This document shows positions 16,403 to 24,388 of a stretch of 24,388 nucleotides of DNA, piece after piece. This DNA comes from Gracilariopsis chorda. Its lineage: Eukaryota > Rhodophyta > Florideophyceae > Gracilariales > Gracilariaceae. Where the stretch lies: NCBI GenBank assembly GCA_003194525.1, contig NBIV01000528.1, positions 1 to 24,388 of the forward strand. The letters run 5' to 3'. Position numbers and translations under genes: made by a program. Below the pieces are notes generated by a model. It was given only the letters and a program-made list of their open reading frames with translations. It was not told where the DNA came from and did not search any database. Every line of letters begins with the position of its first letter. The stretch's first letter is position 1.

Positions 16403-18224
16403 ATCTTCAAGTGATTGCGATTCTGGAGAATTCTGCGAATGGTCTCCACTGACGGACTTTAAGTCAGGGAAGTGTGTCTCTTCCCGCGCCTATGGGGAGC
16501 GCAAAGCGCAAGTATTACAACAGCCAAATGATTCCTTGCCGCCTTTGCTTGGTTCTGGTCTTACAGGCGATCGTTGTTTTTCACTTTCCGATTGTCGTGG
16601 CGATCGAAATTGTGTGGGTGACGCGACTTTTTCTGGCTTTCAAAACGCATCTGTCTGCCGAGTCTCTGCCTACCCATGCATCTGTAGGCCTGTAGAGTTT
16701 AATGAGTGTTCCTCTACCTCTGATTGTGACTCCTCCAACGAAATCTGTGCCTCTGTGATCTTTGAAACATGGAACACTTTCTCGTACGGTATGGATGATG
16801 ATTATGAAACAATGAGAACTCGTGCGCTCTGCTTGTCGCCTTTTCTTCGTGAATATGAACAGGTCGTTCCCGTTTCAACACTGTTGCTCATGGGCAACCT
16901 CTCCGAGCTCCCCATTGCAAGCATCCAGCACCCTGTGCCATTTGACCCAACCAGTTTGCAGACATTCTTGAACGTGTCCTCAAATACGCCGCCGTTCTCT
17001 GCTTCTTCGTTATCCCTTTTCAATTCTTTCACCACTAATGATCTTGCAAACGATTTTACTGGAGGCATTCTATCTCTCATCGTGGTTGCCCAACTACATA
17101 GGATCTTCAAAGGACTGATTTACTTCTTTCCGGGAGTTCATAACCGTGGATATTCCTCTTACGTCGTATTCTCACGACTGGCCTCCTTCCGGTATTTGTT
17201 CCGACTTTTCACGAGGCGAGAACCCTTTGGCGAACGCAGCCAACACCGAGAGGAAGAAGAATTTGGATACAGTTTGAAAACAATTCTGTTCCCTCTCACG
17301 GCCTTAGCACTTTTGTACATTGCAGAGCTCGTCACAATTATTGCGGGAACAACAATGCGCTCACAACACTTCGCCGAACAGAACTTTGATCCGAAGATAT
17401 CTGTTGTGCGCGGTGCACAACGGCCACGTAGGGTGGATAATCTCTGGAGCGACTGTGATGACTTTTTCGTATCCACTAGGGGGTTGTTCGAATCTGGAAA
17501 GGTGCTCAAGTGTGTTTCAGAAGTCCGCGACCAGCTTACACCTTACAAAGCGAATATTAAGCTCTCTGTGAGATACTACTCGGGGGATACGATTTTCGAT
17601 ATTCATTCGAGAAATGGGAGTTACAAAACTATTGACCTTTCGACATTTTTGCTCTCGAAAGGTGGAGTACGTTTTAGAACGATGCCTTTCCGTCCAGATC
17701 TTTCGAGCGAACCGGAGCTAAAGCATTTGTTAAACGGTATCCTGAACGGTGTTCGGCGTCGATTGGGATACAGTGAACTAGACACTCGTCATACATTGTG
17801 GGCAGGAAAAGAACTTGAGGGTGCTTCAGAAGTAGCCGAAGAAATTATCTTTTATCATTTTCACGACTGGAACGATTCTGCGGAGACGATCGCAGCGGCG
17901 TTCATGGCAGAACTGCGATATATGGATCTCGTACTTAACAGCACTGGTCTACCATGGGTATTCACAAGGCCGTATACGTTTGAACAGATGAACCCGGCAA
18001 TAGCTGTGGTGAAGCAGTACCGTATTGCTCATGGATGGCTGTTGATAGCTCTCGTGCTTGTGATTTTGATTCAATTTGTAGTGAACACGAGAGTGACTCA
18101 CTTTGATGAAGTGGCGTTTCTGGCCATGAAAGAACTGATGGGAGAAGACTGCGTGCTTGGACCGCTTGCGGCCGATGGTGTAGTGGGGACGGAAGTGGAT
18201 CTTCGGGAAGTAGGTCTTGGTTAG
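16403..18224 (+). pseudogene. Cys-rich membrane protein, C-terminal part (right copy, split by LTR element)
   Basis: Large open frame with no ATG at its 5' end. It begins inside the LTR end and continues the gene whose first 99 codons are at 14509-14806. ORF residues 8-150 hold repeated Cys motifs (SDCDSGEFC, SDCRGDRNC, SDCDSSNEIC) similar in spacing to the module before the insertion. That supports the two halves being one protein. Hydrophobic stretches lie near 223-247, 297-318 and 546-564, with an Arg-rich, acidic loop at about 265-292. Surface location with Cys modules outside is inferred from the signal peptide. The frame is intact in both arms despite the insertion, so the insertion is young or the product is still made, perhaps by splicing out 14808-16411. 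No family is recognised. Confidence 0.78.
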
Positions 18225-19045
18225 GACAGGAAAAGCGTTCGCAAAAAGCAGAGGGTCCACGAAGGTGAATGATGAAATTGTTGGAATTACGACCTCTAAT
18301 GTCTGTCTCACAATGTCTTATTTTATATGCTCGTATCTTTGATACCCAGACGACCTTTTATTTTATGTTCTACTCTACTTTGCTATTCTACATAAAGCTC
18401 TCGAGGTGAGAGCCATTGCGTCCCTCACCTCCGAGACAACTTCTTTGTCGTATCCACTCTTTCTCTCTGATAGAAATTAAGTAAAGAGGGGATGGACTGA
18501 CGCCTATGATTACCTGCGGGATGACCGATAAACAAATTCAATCAGCTGTTTTCCCATTTGCTCACCGATGGCAGACAGGACAGTCTACCTTTTGGTACAA
18601 CACCATGTCTCGCAACAATATATGATTATATTATATGATTATTGCGAGAAATGGAGAACACTGTTGTACCAAAAGGTAGAGTGTTCTGTCTGGCATCGGA
18701 TAGCAAATGGGAAAACAGCTGATTGAATTTGTGCACTCGAGTTGCTGAAACTGGAAAGTGTTTCAATCTCTGGTGTTGACTGAAGAATAGGTTTTCGAGG
18801 AAACAAAGTATATTTACCAGAACCAATTGTACGTTCGACGTGGTGCAAGATGCTCTGAATGGAATGAGCGGACATCTAAGTGGTTCTATGTGTGCGCCGA
18901 CCACAACATAACTTCTTTCTAGAAGCGCGCGTGTTGCCTTCATGTTGCACCACGATTGCGCAGATGAAATCACGTGTGCGCCACCCCAACCCAAACACTA
19001 AAAGATGTTCCGCCCACGTACGCTACAATTGGTATAACCGTGGGG
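18225..19045. other. Region downstream of membrane-protein gene (right)
   Basis: Mirror of 8129-8949. It has AT-rich presumed 3' untranslated sequence, then the 199-bp hairpin element and unremarkable DNA up to the copia solo LTR. No gene is supported. Confidence 0.6.
18533..18731. repeat. 199-bp foldback hairpin element (right copy)
   Basis: Same self-complementary unit as 8443-8641, in mirrored position. The paired ends are CAAATTCAATCAGCTG and CAGCTGATTGAATTTG. Confidence 0.82.
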
Positions 19046-19050
19046 ATAGC

Positions 19051-19417
19051 TTTTAGACTTTGTGGCAATGATAGTTGAGCGACGAGGCTACCTCGGAAGT
19101 TCTTGACTCCCAGTCGTCTCATCGCAGTTTATATACTCAACAAACTTTCTTTGAAGATGATTATTCTAACAGCTCATGTGATAAACTACGTCCTGATCAG
19201 CAGAGTCATTGTCCTGAATCGGACGTCCGACATGGGCAGGGTGAGCTCGTAGGCTCACCAAGTCGGCGGGCGTCCTTTGGTACAGTGACGCATATGCCTT
19301 GCTGTACGGACATGATTCCAATTGTACGAACGCAAATGCATCGATTATGAAATAAATTCTTCCTCCCTTCACTGTTGCTTCCATTTCAGTCTCGTAAGCG
19401 TCATTTCTACTCCAACA
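19051..19417 (-). mobile_element. Solo copia LTR at the site of the left-arm copia element
   Basis: A single 367-bp LTR in reverse orientation, near-identical to 2988-3354 and 7757-8123. It is flanked by ATAGC at 19046-19050 and 19418-19422, the reverse complement of the GCTAT duplication around the left element. The target bases match, so this is the same insertion event reduced to a solo LTR. At 19128-19135 it has TATATAAA in LTR sense, where both left LTRs have TATGTAAA. Confidence 0.95.
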
Positions 19418-19422
19418 ATAGC

Positions 19423-20700
19423 AGTAAGATTAGGTCTTCGTTTGAAATTGACCTTGAAACGGTAAGTTACTGGTCGAGTCGACCTCTCCCGTGGCTGTGC
19501 GCCACGTGATGTTTTATTTCGAAAAGCGATGCCGCCGCGCTTCCTGCCGGTGATATCTGACGCACAGCGCTTTCTCTGTTTTATGATATAGTGGCAAACA
19601 GTTGACTCACAGAACACTTCTGCACAAAGATTCTCTGCTTGCAGCTTGTACGTGTACATCATGTACACATACATCGCGAACAGCTATTTTGTTCCTCGCC
19701 ACGTCGACATAGAGCCGGTGGGAAAAGCTGGTAGGCGCCGACGTCAGCATTGCGTATCATACGATGGGCGCGCTCAGTGTAACGAGGCTGCATGACGCTG
19801 TAAGGCACATCTGCCAATCATCACCAAGAAACGTGATGAGTTGTGAAGAGGGTACGCTCCATTGTTGCATGACGAGCGGCGACGCACGTTCTTCGCCAGT
19901 CGAAACCATGGCGCACGTGCCGAGAACCGCGAGACAATGACCTGTCACAATGATCATCATGCAGTACATCTACGCGGACCGCGTTGGTACAGCTCCTTTT
20001 ATCGGTTGTTCAGGCAGAAAGCCGAAATCCACTTAGAAAGTACCTTCGTACCAAAGATACTAACAAAGGAACCTGCGGGAAAAAGTTGGGTAGAACGTGC
20101 TCGTTCTTATCGTCGTTTTCGGCGCATTTGCAAGCCACCCTCGGAGCCCTCTTCTAGTTATACTCTCTCTTCACAAAGCCAGACATCATGTGCATACGGT
20201 CCAAGCCTCCCCACATGCTTACCACTCACGTGCTCGAAGGAACATATTTCATCCACCGGCATGGCATTTGAAGCACTAGACTTATCTTTGATGGAAAAAT
20301 TTTGTGATTGGATGGAGCACGTGCATCTACGTTTGCACCTATGAAGACGAGTGAAATATTCCCGATTCTGTTTTCCTTCAACCCACATTTAAGGCAGTCA
20401 TGATGGAATGGATTTCTATTAGAATAAGTATTCGAAGCAAGCCCCAGTCAGTCCTGCAGTCGGAACAAAATAATATCGATAACGGAGCACAACTTGTGGA
20501 AGGGACATGGACATGTTTGGAGGACGCACTTTGCATCCAAGTCTGGGTAGCGGAAAACCACCATTGGCTCCTATCGACAATTCCAGAGCTCGCAAGTGGC
20601 ATACTTAAGAGCTGGCGCCACTGGCCACCTGCAACTTACTCTCGCCACCATCAACAACTCCCAGCGTCCAATACTCATCAGCTTCCTTCCAACTCTCAAA
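19423..20700. other. Upstream region of right secreted-protein gene
   Basis: Mirror of 1706-2982. A 160-codon plus-strand frame (19862-20344) differs in its end from the left arm because of an extra T near 20280, so no constraint is visible. The last 100 bases before ATG 20701 are C-rich with CACC and CATC repeats, like a 5' leader. No clear TATA box is seen. Confidence 0.5.
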
Positions 20701-21438
20701 ATGCGATTCTACTCTATTCTGTCTTCGGCCCTTCTTGTGTTGCTCCTTAGCAACGGCCTTGCCCAAAAGCTTACTCTCAAAGCATGCAAGCGAATGTGTG
20801 GACGCGAACAAATATCTCGCCTTAGCTCAAAGACCTGTTCAGCAAAGGCTACAAGCTCGGCTGCGCGTACTGCCAGTGTTTCAGCCGGTGGAGTGTGTTC
20901 TAGCGATGCTGATTGTGCGGAGGGCTACGGTTGTGCCGCAAGCAAGACGTGTAACAAGATTGTGGAGAATGTGGATTACTACGTGTGGACTAACGATTAC
21001 TGCGAAATATTCATTAACGGACAGTATCAAGGCTTCGTGCCGTCGGGCTTCGACGTGGTAAAATTCACTTATTCAGGCACATGCGATGACATCATCATGA
21101 AGGTGACCAACGGTTATGACTACATCTCTTCAGGCATCGTAATGAAATATGGTGGGTGGAACCATGCCAGTCAGGGATTCCATCAAGCCCCGAATGGTAT
21201 TGCTATTCCTATCTACGGGAGAGCCAAACTGAGTCCGGAAGGAAACTTCACTAACAACGATCCTTCTTACGATTACATGAGCTGGAATGAAGCGGTCTAC
21301 GCTGCAGATATGGACCAGACCGGAAACTTTCCGCAGTCCATGAAGGATGCGGGCGCCGATCCGGTCACATCCGATGACGTTCTTACACCGCTTGACACCG
21401 TGATGGGTATTCGATATGAATTCCCGGAATGTTATTAG
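20701..21438 (+). CDS. Secreted Cys-rich protein of unknown family (right copy)
   Basis: 245 residues from ATG 20701. The open frame begins earlier (20596), but this start gives a clean signal peptide: MRFYSILSSALLVLLLSNGLAQ reaches residue 22 with an uninterrupted hydrophobic core. The mature part has a Cys-rich N-terminal module (C29, C33, C46, C66, C72, C78, C84) and then a 155-residue domain with WTNDYC, CDDIIMKVTNG and MKYGGW motifs, ending in ECY. No membrane segment or GPI-type tail is evident. It could be an extracellular matrix or carbohydrate-binding protein, but I have no motif that proves it. Its Cys pattern recalls the modules in the neighbouring membrane protein, which reads in the same direction. 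The intact signal core suggests that this is the better preserved copy. Confidence 0.83.
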   Translation: MRFYSILSSALLVLLLSNGLAQKLTLKACKRMCGREQISRLSSKTCSAKATSSAARTASVSAGGVCSSDADCAEGYGCAASKTCNKIVENVDYYVWTNDYCEIFINGQYQGFVPSGFDVVKFTYSGTCDDIIMKVTNGYDYISSGIVMKYGGWNHASQGFHQAPNGIAIPIYGRAKLSPEGNFTNNDPSYDYMSWNEAVYAADMDQTGNFPQSMKDAGADPVTSDDVLTPLDTVMGIRYEFPECY

Positions 21439-22046
21439 TAGAGGTGATGTTTGTGAATGACTTTTGGATTCCTAGTTATCGTACCCTGAAGTCAGAAGAC
21501 GCACTAGGGTTGAGGGTTGCAGGTTTTACAGGGTTTTACTGCATCCATCTAGAAGTGTAAGCCACGAATAAATGTTGTCGAGTTACCTTCGAATCTGTTC
21601 GCTTCCACGACTCACCGATCGTGTTGGTATTTGTGATGCGTCCTCACGGCATCATGGCACATGACAATCGACACGGCACACATTGCGTGATATTTGCAAT
21701 CCGTCTTTGCTTATTTAGGCACGCGGCTGGATTGATTGTCCCGCCTGGATTGATTGTCCCGCCGTCTGGGTCACCGGACGCCAAAAATAGTTTACGTTCT
21801 CAGCTTTCATCTTATGCTTTAGGCGACACACGAACGGGACTGCCGACTAGCGTTGTCGTTTGGAGCACCAGGCCTGCTGGAAAGAGCTTCAAAACGAAGA
21901 GAGATTCTAACTCCAACGTTAATTATTTCACATCGTGGACTACGCCAGAACTTTATCGTCATATGTGCTGTTGTTAGAACCGAGTAAGGTGTTTGCTCAA
22001 TGACAGAAAGTCTGCGCTTGACGAAGACGAGACATTTCGTCGCCAT
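21439..22046. other. 3' flank of right secreted-protein gene
   Basis: It contains a candidate poly(A) signal and an 18-bp tandem duplication (about 21741-21776, CTGGATTGATTGTCCCGC twice) that is single in the left arm. No gene is supported. Confidence 0.55.
21567..21572 (+). promoter_or_regulatory. AATAAA candidate poly(A) signal, right copy
   Basis: About 130 bases after the stop codon of the secreted-protein gene, conserved in the left arm at 833-838. Confidence 0.45.
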
Positions 22047-22156
22047 CCAAAACCCGATTTTGGGCCAGGCAGCGCACACCCAAGAGTTGAACTATTGAAC
22101 TGAACTAGTTCAACTCTTGAGGGCCGTGCGCTGCCTGGCCCAATAGCGTGTTTTGG
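22047..22156. repeat. 110-bp hairpin element (right copy)
   Basis: Reverse-complement partner of the hairpin at 196-305, with the same two-fold structure around an AACTATTGAACTGAACTAGTT core. It lies near the outer part of the right arm, well downstream of the secreted-protein gene. Confidence 0.75.
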
Positions 22157-22351
22157 GCCGAGAGTAAAACAACGGCATTTGCATCTTGTTTTTGACTGTG
22201 TTATTTTCTTCTACTCACGCTCGTTGCGTCTTCGGGGACTGGTCTGAATTTCAGAACTGCTGTGGTAACTCTTGCTGCTTTGTAATGCGTATGCGGTGCA
22301 TGGTGATGACCATTATGAAAACAACTGAGCAATTCCGGCGCTCTGCCTGGT

Positions 22352-23039
22352 CGTCTGTACCGGAATCTCATATCTTGTATAATGTTGTGTAATCTGCTCC
22401 ACTACTGTTGCGTCGCGGGAGATTTGGACATAAATGCGAAGCTACTGTTGTACGACAAATGCGTCTGAATTTGTTACGGTCATTATCTCGCGCACGTCAA
22501 TTCAAAATTGCGTCATTATCTCGCGGAGCTCAATTCAGTACTATAACTACTCTGTCTTAATAGTGTTGATAGAGTGCGTAATAGTCTATTCTTCTCATCT
22601 CAGCAGACAACTGAGATGGAACGGGGCGCCTATAAAGACCTCCTATCTACTCGGGAGGAACCCACAAAAGCAGACCAGGCGGCGTGGGTGTGCCCGTTCT
22701 CTTCTTGCCTCCATTTTCCTTTTTGTCTGGCTCAGCACTGCATCTAGCGTAGCTACCACCAGTCGACACTCAGCAACATATAACCATGCAGCGACAAAGC
22801 TTTTGAACACTCTTTTTTCATGCTTTTTTCTGTAAACATTTAGAATCTTTGTCTACAAAGTTAGATAATCAGGAACATGGGGGGTAATCTTTGTACTACG
22901 TGCAGTGTAAAGCTAAAATTAATTCCGTGCATAAATAACGTTTGGTAGCAATTTACATATATTTCACTTTTCGGAACAAAGAAACACGTTGTTTGTTTTA
23001 TCGAACATATTCGTGTACAGTGCAGTTAAACGAGCAAAA
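22352..23039. other. Unique flank with possible promoter
   Basis: Outside the visible palindrome. A 27-bp direct repeat (GTCATTATCTCGCG...TCAATTCA) occurs at 22479 and 22512, about 120-150 bases ahead of a TATA box. A 133-codon frame (22434-22835) spans the TATA box and contains a signal-peptide-like stretch (SLLASIFLFVWLSTASS) without its own ATG. Downstream DNA is AT-rich with no gene seen. Confidence 0.4.
22631..22637 (+). promoter_or_regulatory. TATA box with upstream direct repeats
   Basis: TATAAAG follows GCGCC, with two 27-bp direct repeats at 22479 and 22512 upstream. No clear coding start follows, so the transcribed product is unknown. Confidence 0.35.
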
Positions 23040-23068
23040 GCCGCTTATGCAAATTTTGTATAAGCGGC
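23040..23068. repeat. 29-bp palindromic hairpin
   Basis: GCCGCTTAT and ATAAGCGGC pair around GCAAATTTTGT, part of which also pairs. Function is unknown. It lies in AT-rich non-coding DNA. Confidence 0.5.
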
Positions 23069-23784
23069 GCTTCTAGACTCTTCCATGAAATTGGAATTGA
23101 AGACGTTGAATAAAACCAAAAAGAACAGAAACAAGAGGGAAAACCAAAAGCGTGGTTTTGAACGTAGGAAGGACAAGAACCACGGCAATGAAACAAAATC
23201 GAGAGCACGAAGACTGTTCTGAACGACGTTGTGTTTTGTGCTTCGAGATGAAAGACTGGTTTTGTACCGAAATGCAGCATCTCTTATACGGAAACAAATT
23301 TGTTCTGATCTGTCTTTTTGTCCGTTTCAGAATTGGGTGTCACAATGAAACCCACGCAGTCTCGTTTGAAAACGCCTCTTTCGAGAATTCAAATCAGATC
23401 ACTGTCACCTACGCAATTCCCAAACTTGATATCTGTCTTACCACCACCAATGCACAATTCACCAAATTCAGCGTGCGCACTCTGTAACATAGCCCTTGGT
23501 ACTATCCATCAATTAGAATGCGTCTCGCTACCACCCGCTCCAATAAAATATCATCACAATTAGTCCAGTGTCTGAGACATTTTTAAAAAAACAACTGCTC
23601 CAAAGGCAACATATAAAGCTCAATATTCTTTGAGTTATTCATGAGGACGAGTACCCAGTTCGGCAGCTCTGCTTGAATTAGTCTCAAAATAAGACAGTTA
23701 ATGTCGATAGAGTTGCTCGAAAGACAAAGGCAAATGGAAATGGTTAGTTTACGAGACAATAGTAATGCGCTCACCATATCAGAA
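23069..23784. other. Non-coding or unrecognised stretch
   Basis: Several frames of 60-110 codons overlap on both strands, and none has recognisable domains. Apart from the weak frame at 23318-23563, I see nothing that I can support. Confidence 0.4.
23318..23563 (+). other. Weak open frame after a splice-acceptor-like tract
   Basis: A pyrimidine-rich tract ending TTTCAG precedes an 80-codon frame. From its first ATG at 23345 it encodes a Pro- and Ser-rich sequence with a C-x2-C pair. The overlapping 23152-23487 frame is equally long. It could be an exon of a gene not otherwise visible. No family is recognised. Confidence 0.15.
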
Positions 23785-23920
23785 TGCGGTAAAGCACCGC
23801 AAACACGTAGTGTTCACTACGTGTTGCTGGATGCCCTGCGGGACGGACTCGGCGGTTTGCCGAGCGTTGGGGCCGCCCCCGTTAGAGGCGGCGGTCCCGG
23901 AGGGAGCAGCGAGACGCTCC
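23785..23920. other. GC-rich run of local hairpins
   Basis: Consecutive short inverted repeats: TGCGGT/ACCGCA (23785-23801), AACACGTAGTG/CACTACGTGTT (23802-23825), CTCGGC/GCCGAG (23848-23864), GCCGCC/GGCGGC (23872-23892) and GGAGC/GCTCC (23903-23920). The surroundings are AT-rich. It may be a structured RNA, a transposon end or coding DNA. No known RNA family is recognised. Confidence 0.35.
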
Positions 23921-23944
23921 TCCAAAGTTCCAACAGTAGATAGC

Positions 23945-24193
23945 TGTTAGAACAATATAATCCGGCGTTCAAGCTCCCTCTTCGGCTCTACGCATCCCAC
24001 CATCGCTTAAGACCCAACAGCGGGGAGCGGAGATCGGTTTGCAAAGCGATCTCCGCGGAAATCTCCGCATTACACTACAGCTGTCCAGATAACATATTAC
24101 GTGGACGAGCCAGATCGTCAGAAGCGTGAGCTACAAGCGGAATCATGGTGATCAAAGCGTGAGACAAGTTTGTAGCTCTACGTTTCTATTACA
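23945..24193 (-). repeat. Diverged solo LTR related to the TRIM-like element
   Basis: The last 75 bases (about 24119-24193) match the U3 start of the 224-bp LTRs with several differences, including GAGCTACAAGC, AATCATGGTGATCA and TTTGTAGCTCTACGTTT, and end in ATTACA. On the left, TGTTAGAACAAT resembles TGTAACACAAT at the LTR end, giving TG...CA limits of 249 bp. The middle is unrelated and contains a 28-bp palindrome (CGGAGATCG/CGATCTCCG). No target duplication was found, so the left limit is uncertain. Confidence 0.5.
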
Positions 24194-24388
24194 AATGTAA
24201 TGTGCTTTTAGGACTTTATCTGAGATCTCCAACCTACAATAGCTACCGCACACACAACTAATAATGAGCCTAGAATTCTTTGCGCACTCGATTTCTCGCC
24301 AACACTAAAAAGCGCCAGAAACATATACAAACGGAACTTCAAGATTCTTCATAATAATACCCTGTCCCGCTTTGCTCGATTGCAGACC
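24194..24388. other. Window end, nothing recognised
   Basis: AT-rich sequence with no open frame or repeat that I can support. Confidence 0.4.

Larger units (their letters stand above)
14326..22351. repeat. Right arm of giant inverted repeat
   Basis: Partner of the left arm, in opposite orientation, carrying the same two genes reading outward. It lacks the internal part of the copia element, keeping only a solo LTR. It also lacks 64 bp beside the minisatellite and 74 bp near the outer end, and it has an 18-bp tandem duplication at about 21741-21776. It may extend beyond 22351, which cannot be tested because the left partner leaves the window. Confidence 0.96.

Noticed and set aside
16395..18224. 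The 609-codon frame as an independent gene with a GTG start
   Set aside because: The GTG is in the LTR end. The codons before the insertion continue in frame from the signal-peptide part at 14509, so it is the remainder of a split gene.
1..22351. Palindrome as a plain assembly duplication of one sequence
   Set aside because: Arm-specific substitutions, indels and the full-element versus solo-LTR difference show two real sequences, although joining of two haplotypes is not excluded.

Overview
This is eukaryotic nuclear-type DNA. It carries LTR retrotransposons, hairpin MITEs, a hAT-type element, TATA-like boxes and two signal-peptide proteins. There are no operons, ribosome-binding sites, or rRNA or tRNA genes that I could see. 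The host cannot be named from the window. The Cys-rich secreted proteins and compact genes would suit a unicellular alga (a red alga is my weak guess) or another protist.

The dominant structure is a giant imperfect palindrome. Bases 1-12912 (left arm, cut by the window edge) are the near-identical reverse complement of 14326-22351 (right arm). The arms flank a 1.4 kb spacer (12913-14325). Each arm carries the same two genes pointing outward. One encodes a multipass-looking Cys-rich membrane protein (left 12729 to 8950, right 14509 to 18224). The other encodes a 245-residue secreted Cys-rich protein (left 1705-968, right 20701-21438).

In both arms the membrane-protein gene is split at the same base by a short LTR element of about 1.6 kb. 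It has 224-bp LTRs, a 5-bp target duplication ATCTT and a 31-bp minisatellite, and it encodes no retroviral-type enzymes. Removing the element with one target copy, or splicing it as a GT-AG intron, rejoins the two halves in frame (704 codons).

The arms differ at the copia site. The left arm has a complete 5.1 kb Ty1/copia element (2988-8123). The right arm has only a solo LTR (19051-19417) with the same GCTAT target duplication. The copia frame is broken by two in-frame stops. Its primer-binding site matches the anticodon loop of initiator tRNA-Met, which implies half-tRNA priming.

The spacer holds a 122-bp hairpin and a foldback repeat (13329-14202). The foldback was itself split by a 440-bp hAT-like element with an 8-bp target duplication. 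From 22352 to the end the DNA is outside the visible palindrome. No gene is convincing there. It has a TATA box with upstream direct repeats, a GC-rich run of hairpins, and a diverged relative of the short LTR element's terminal repeat.
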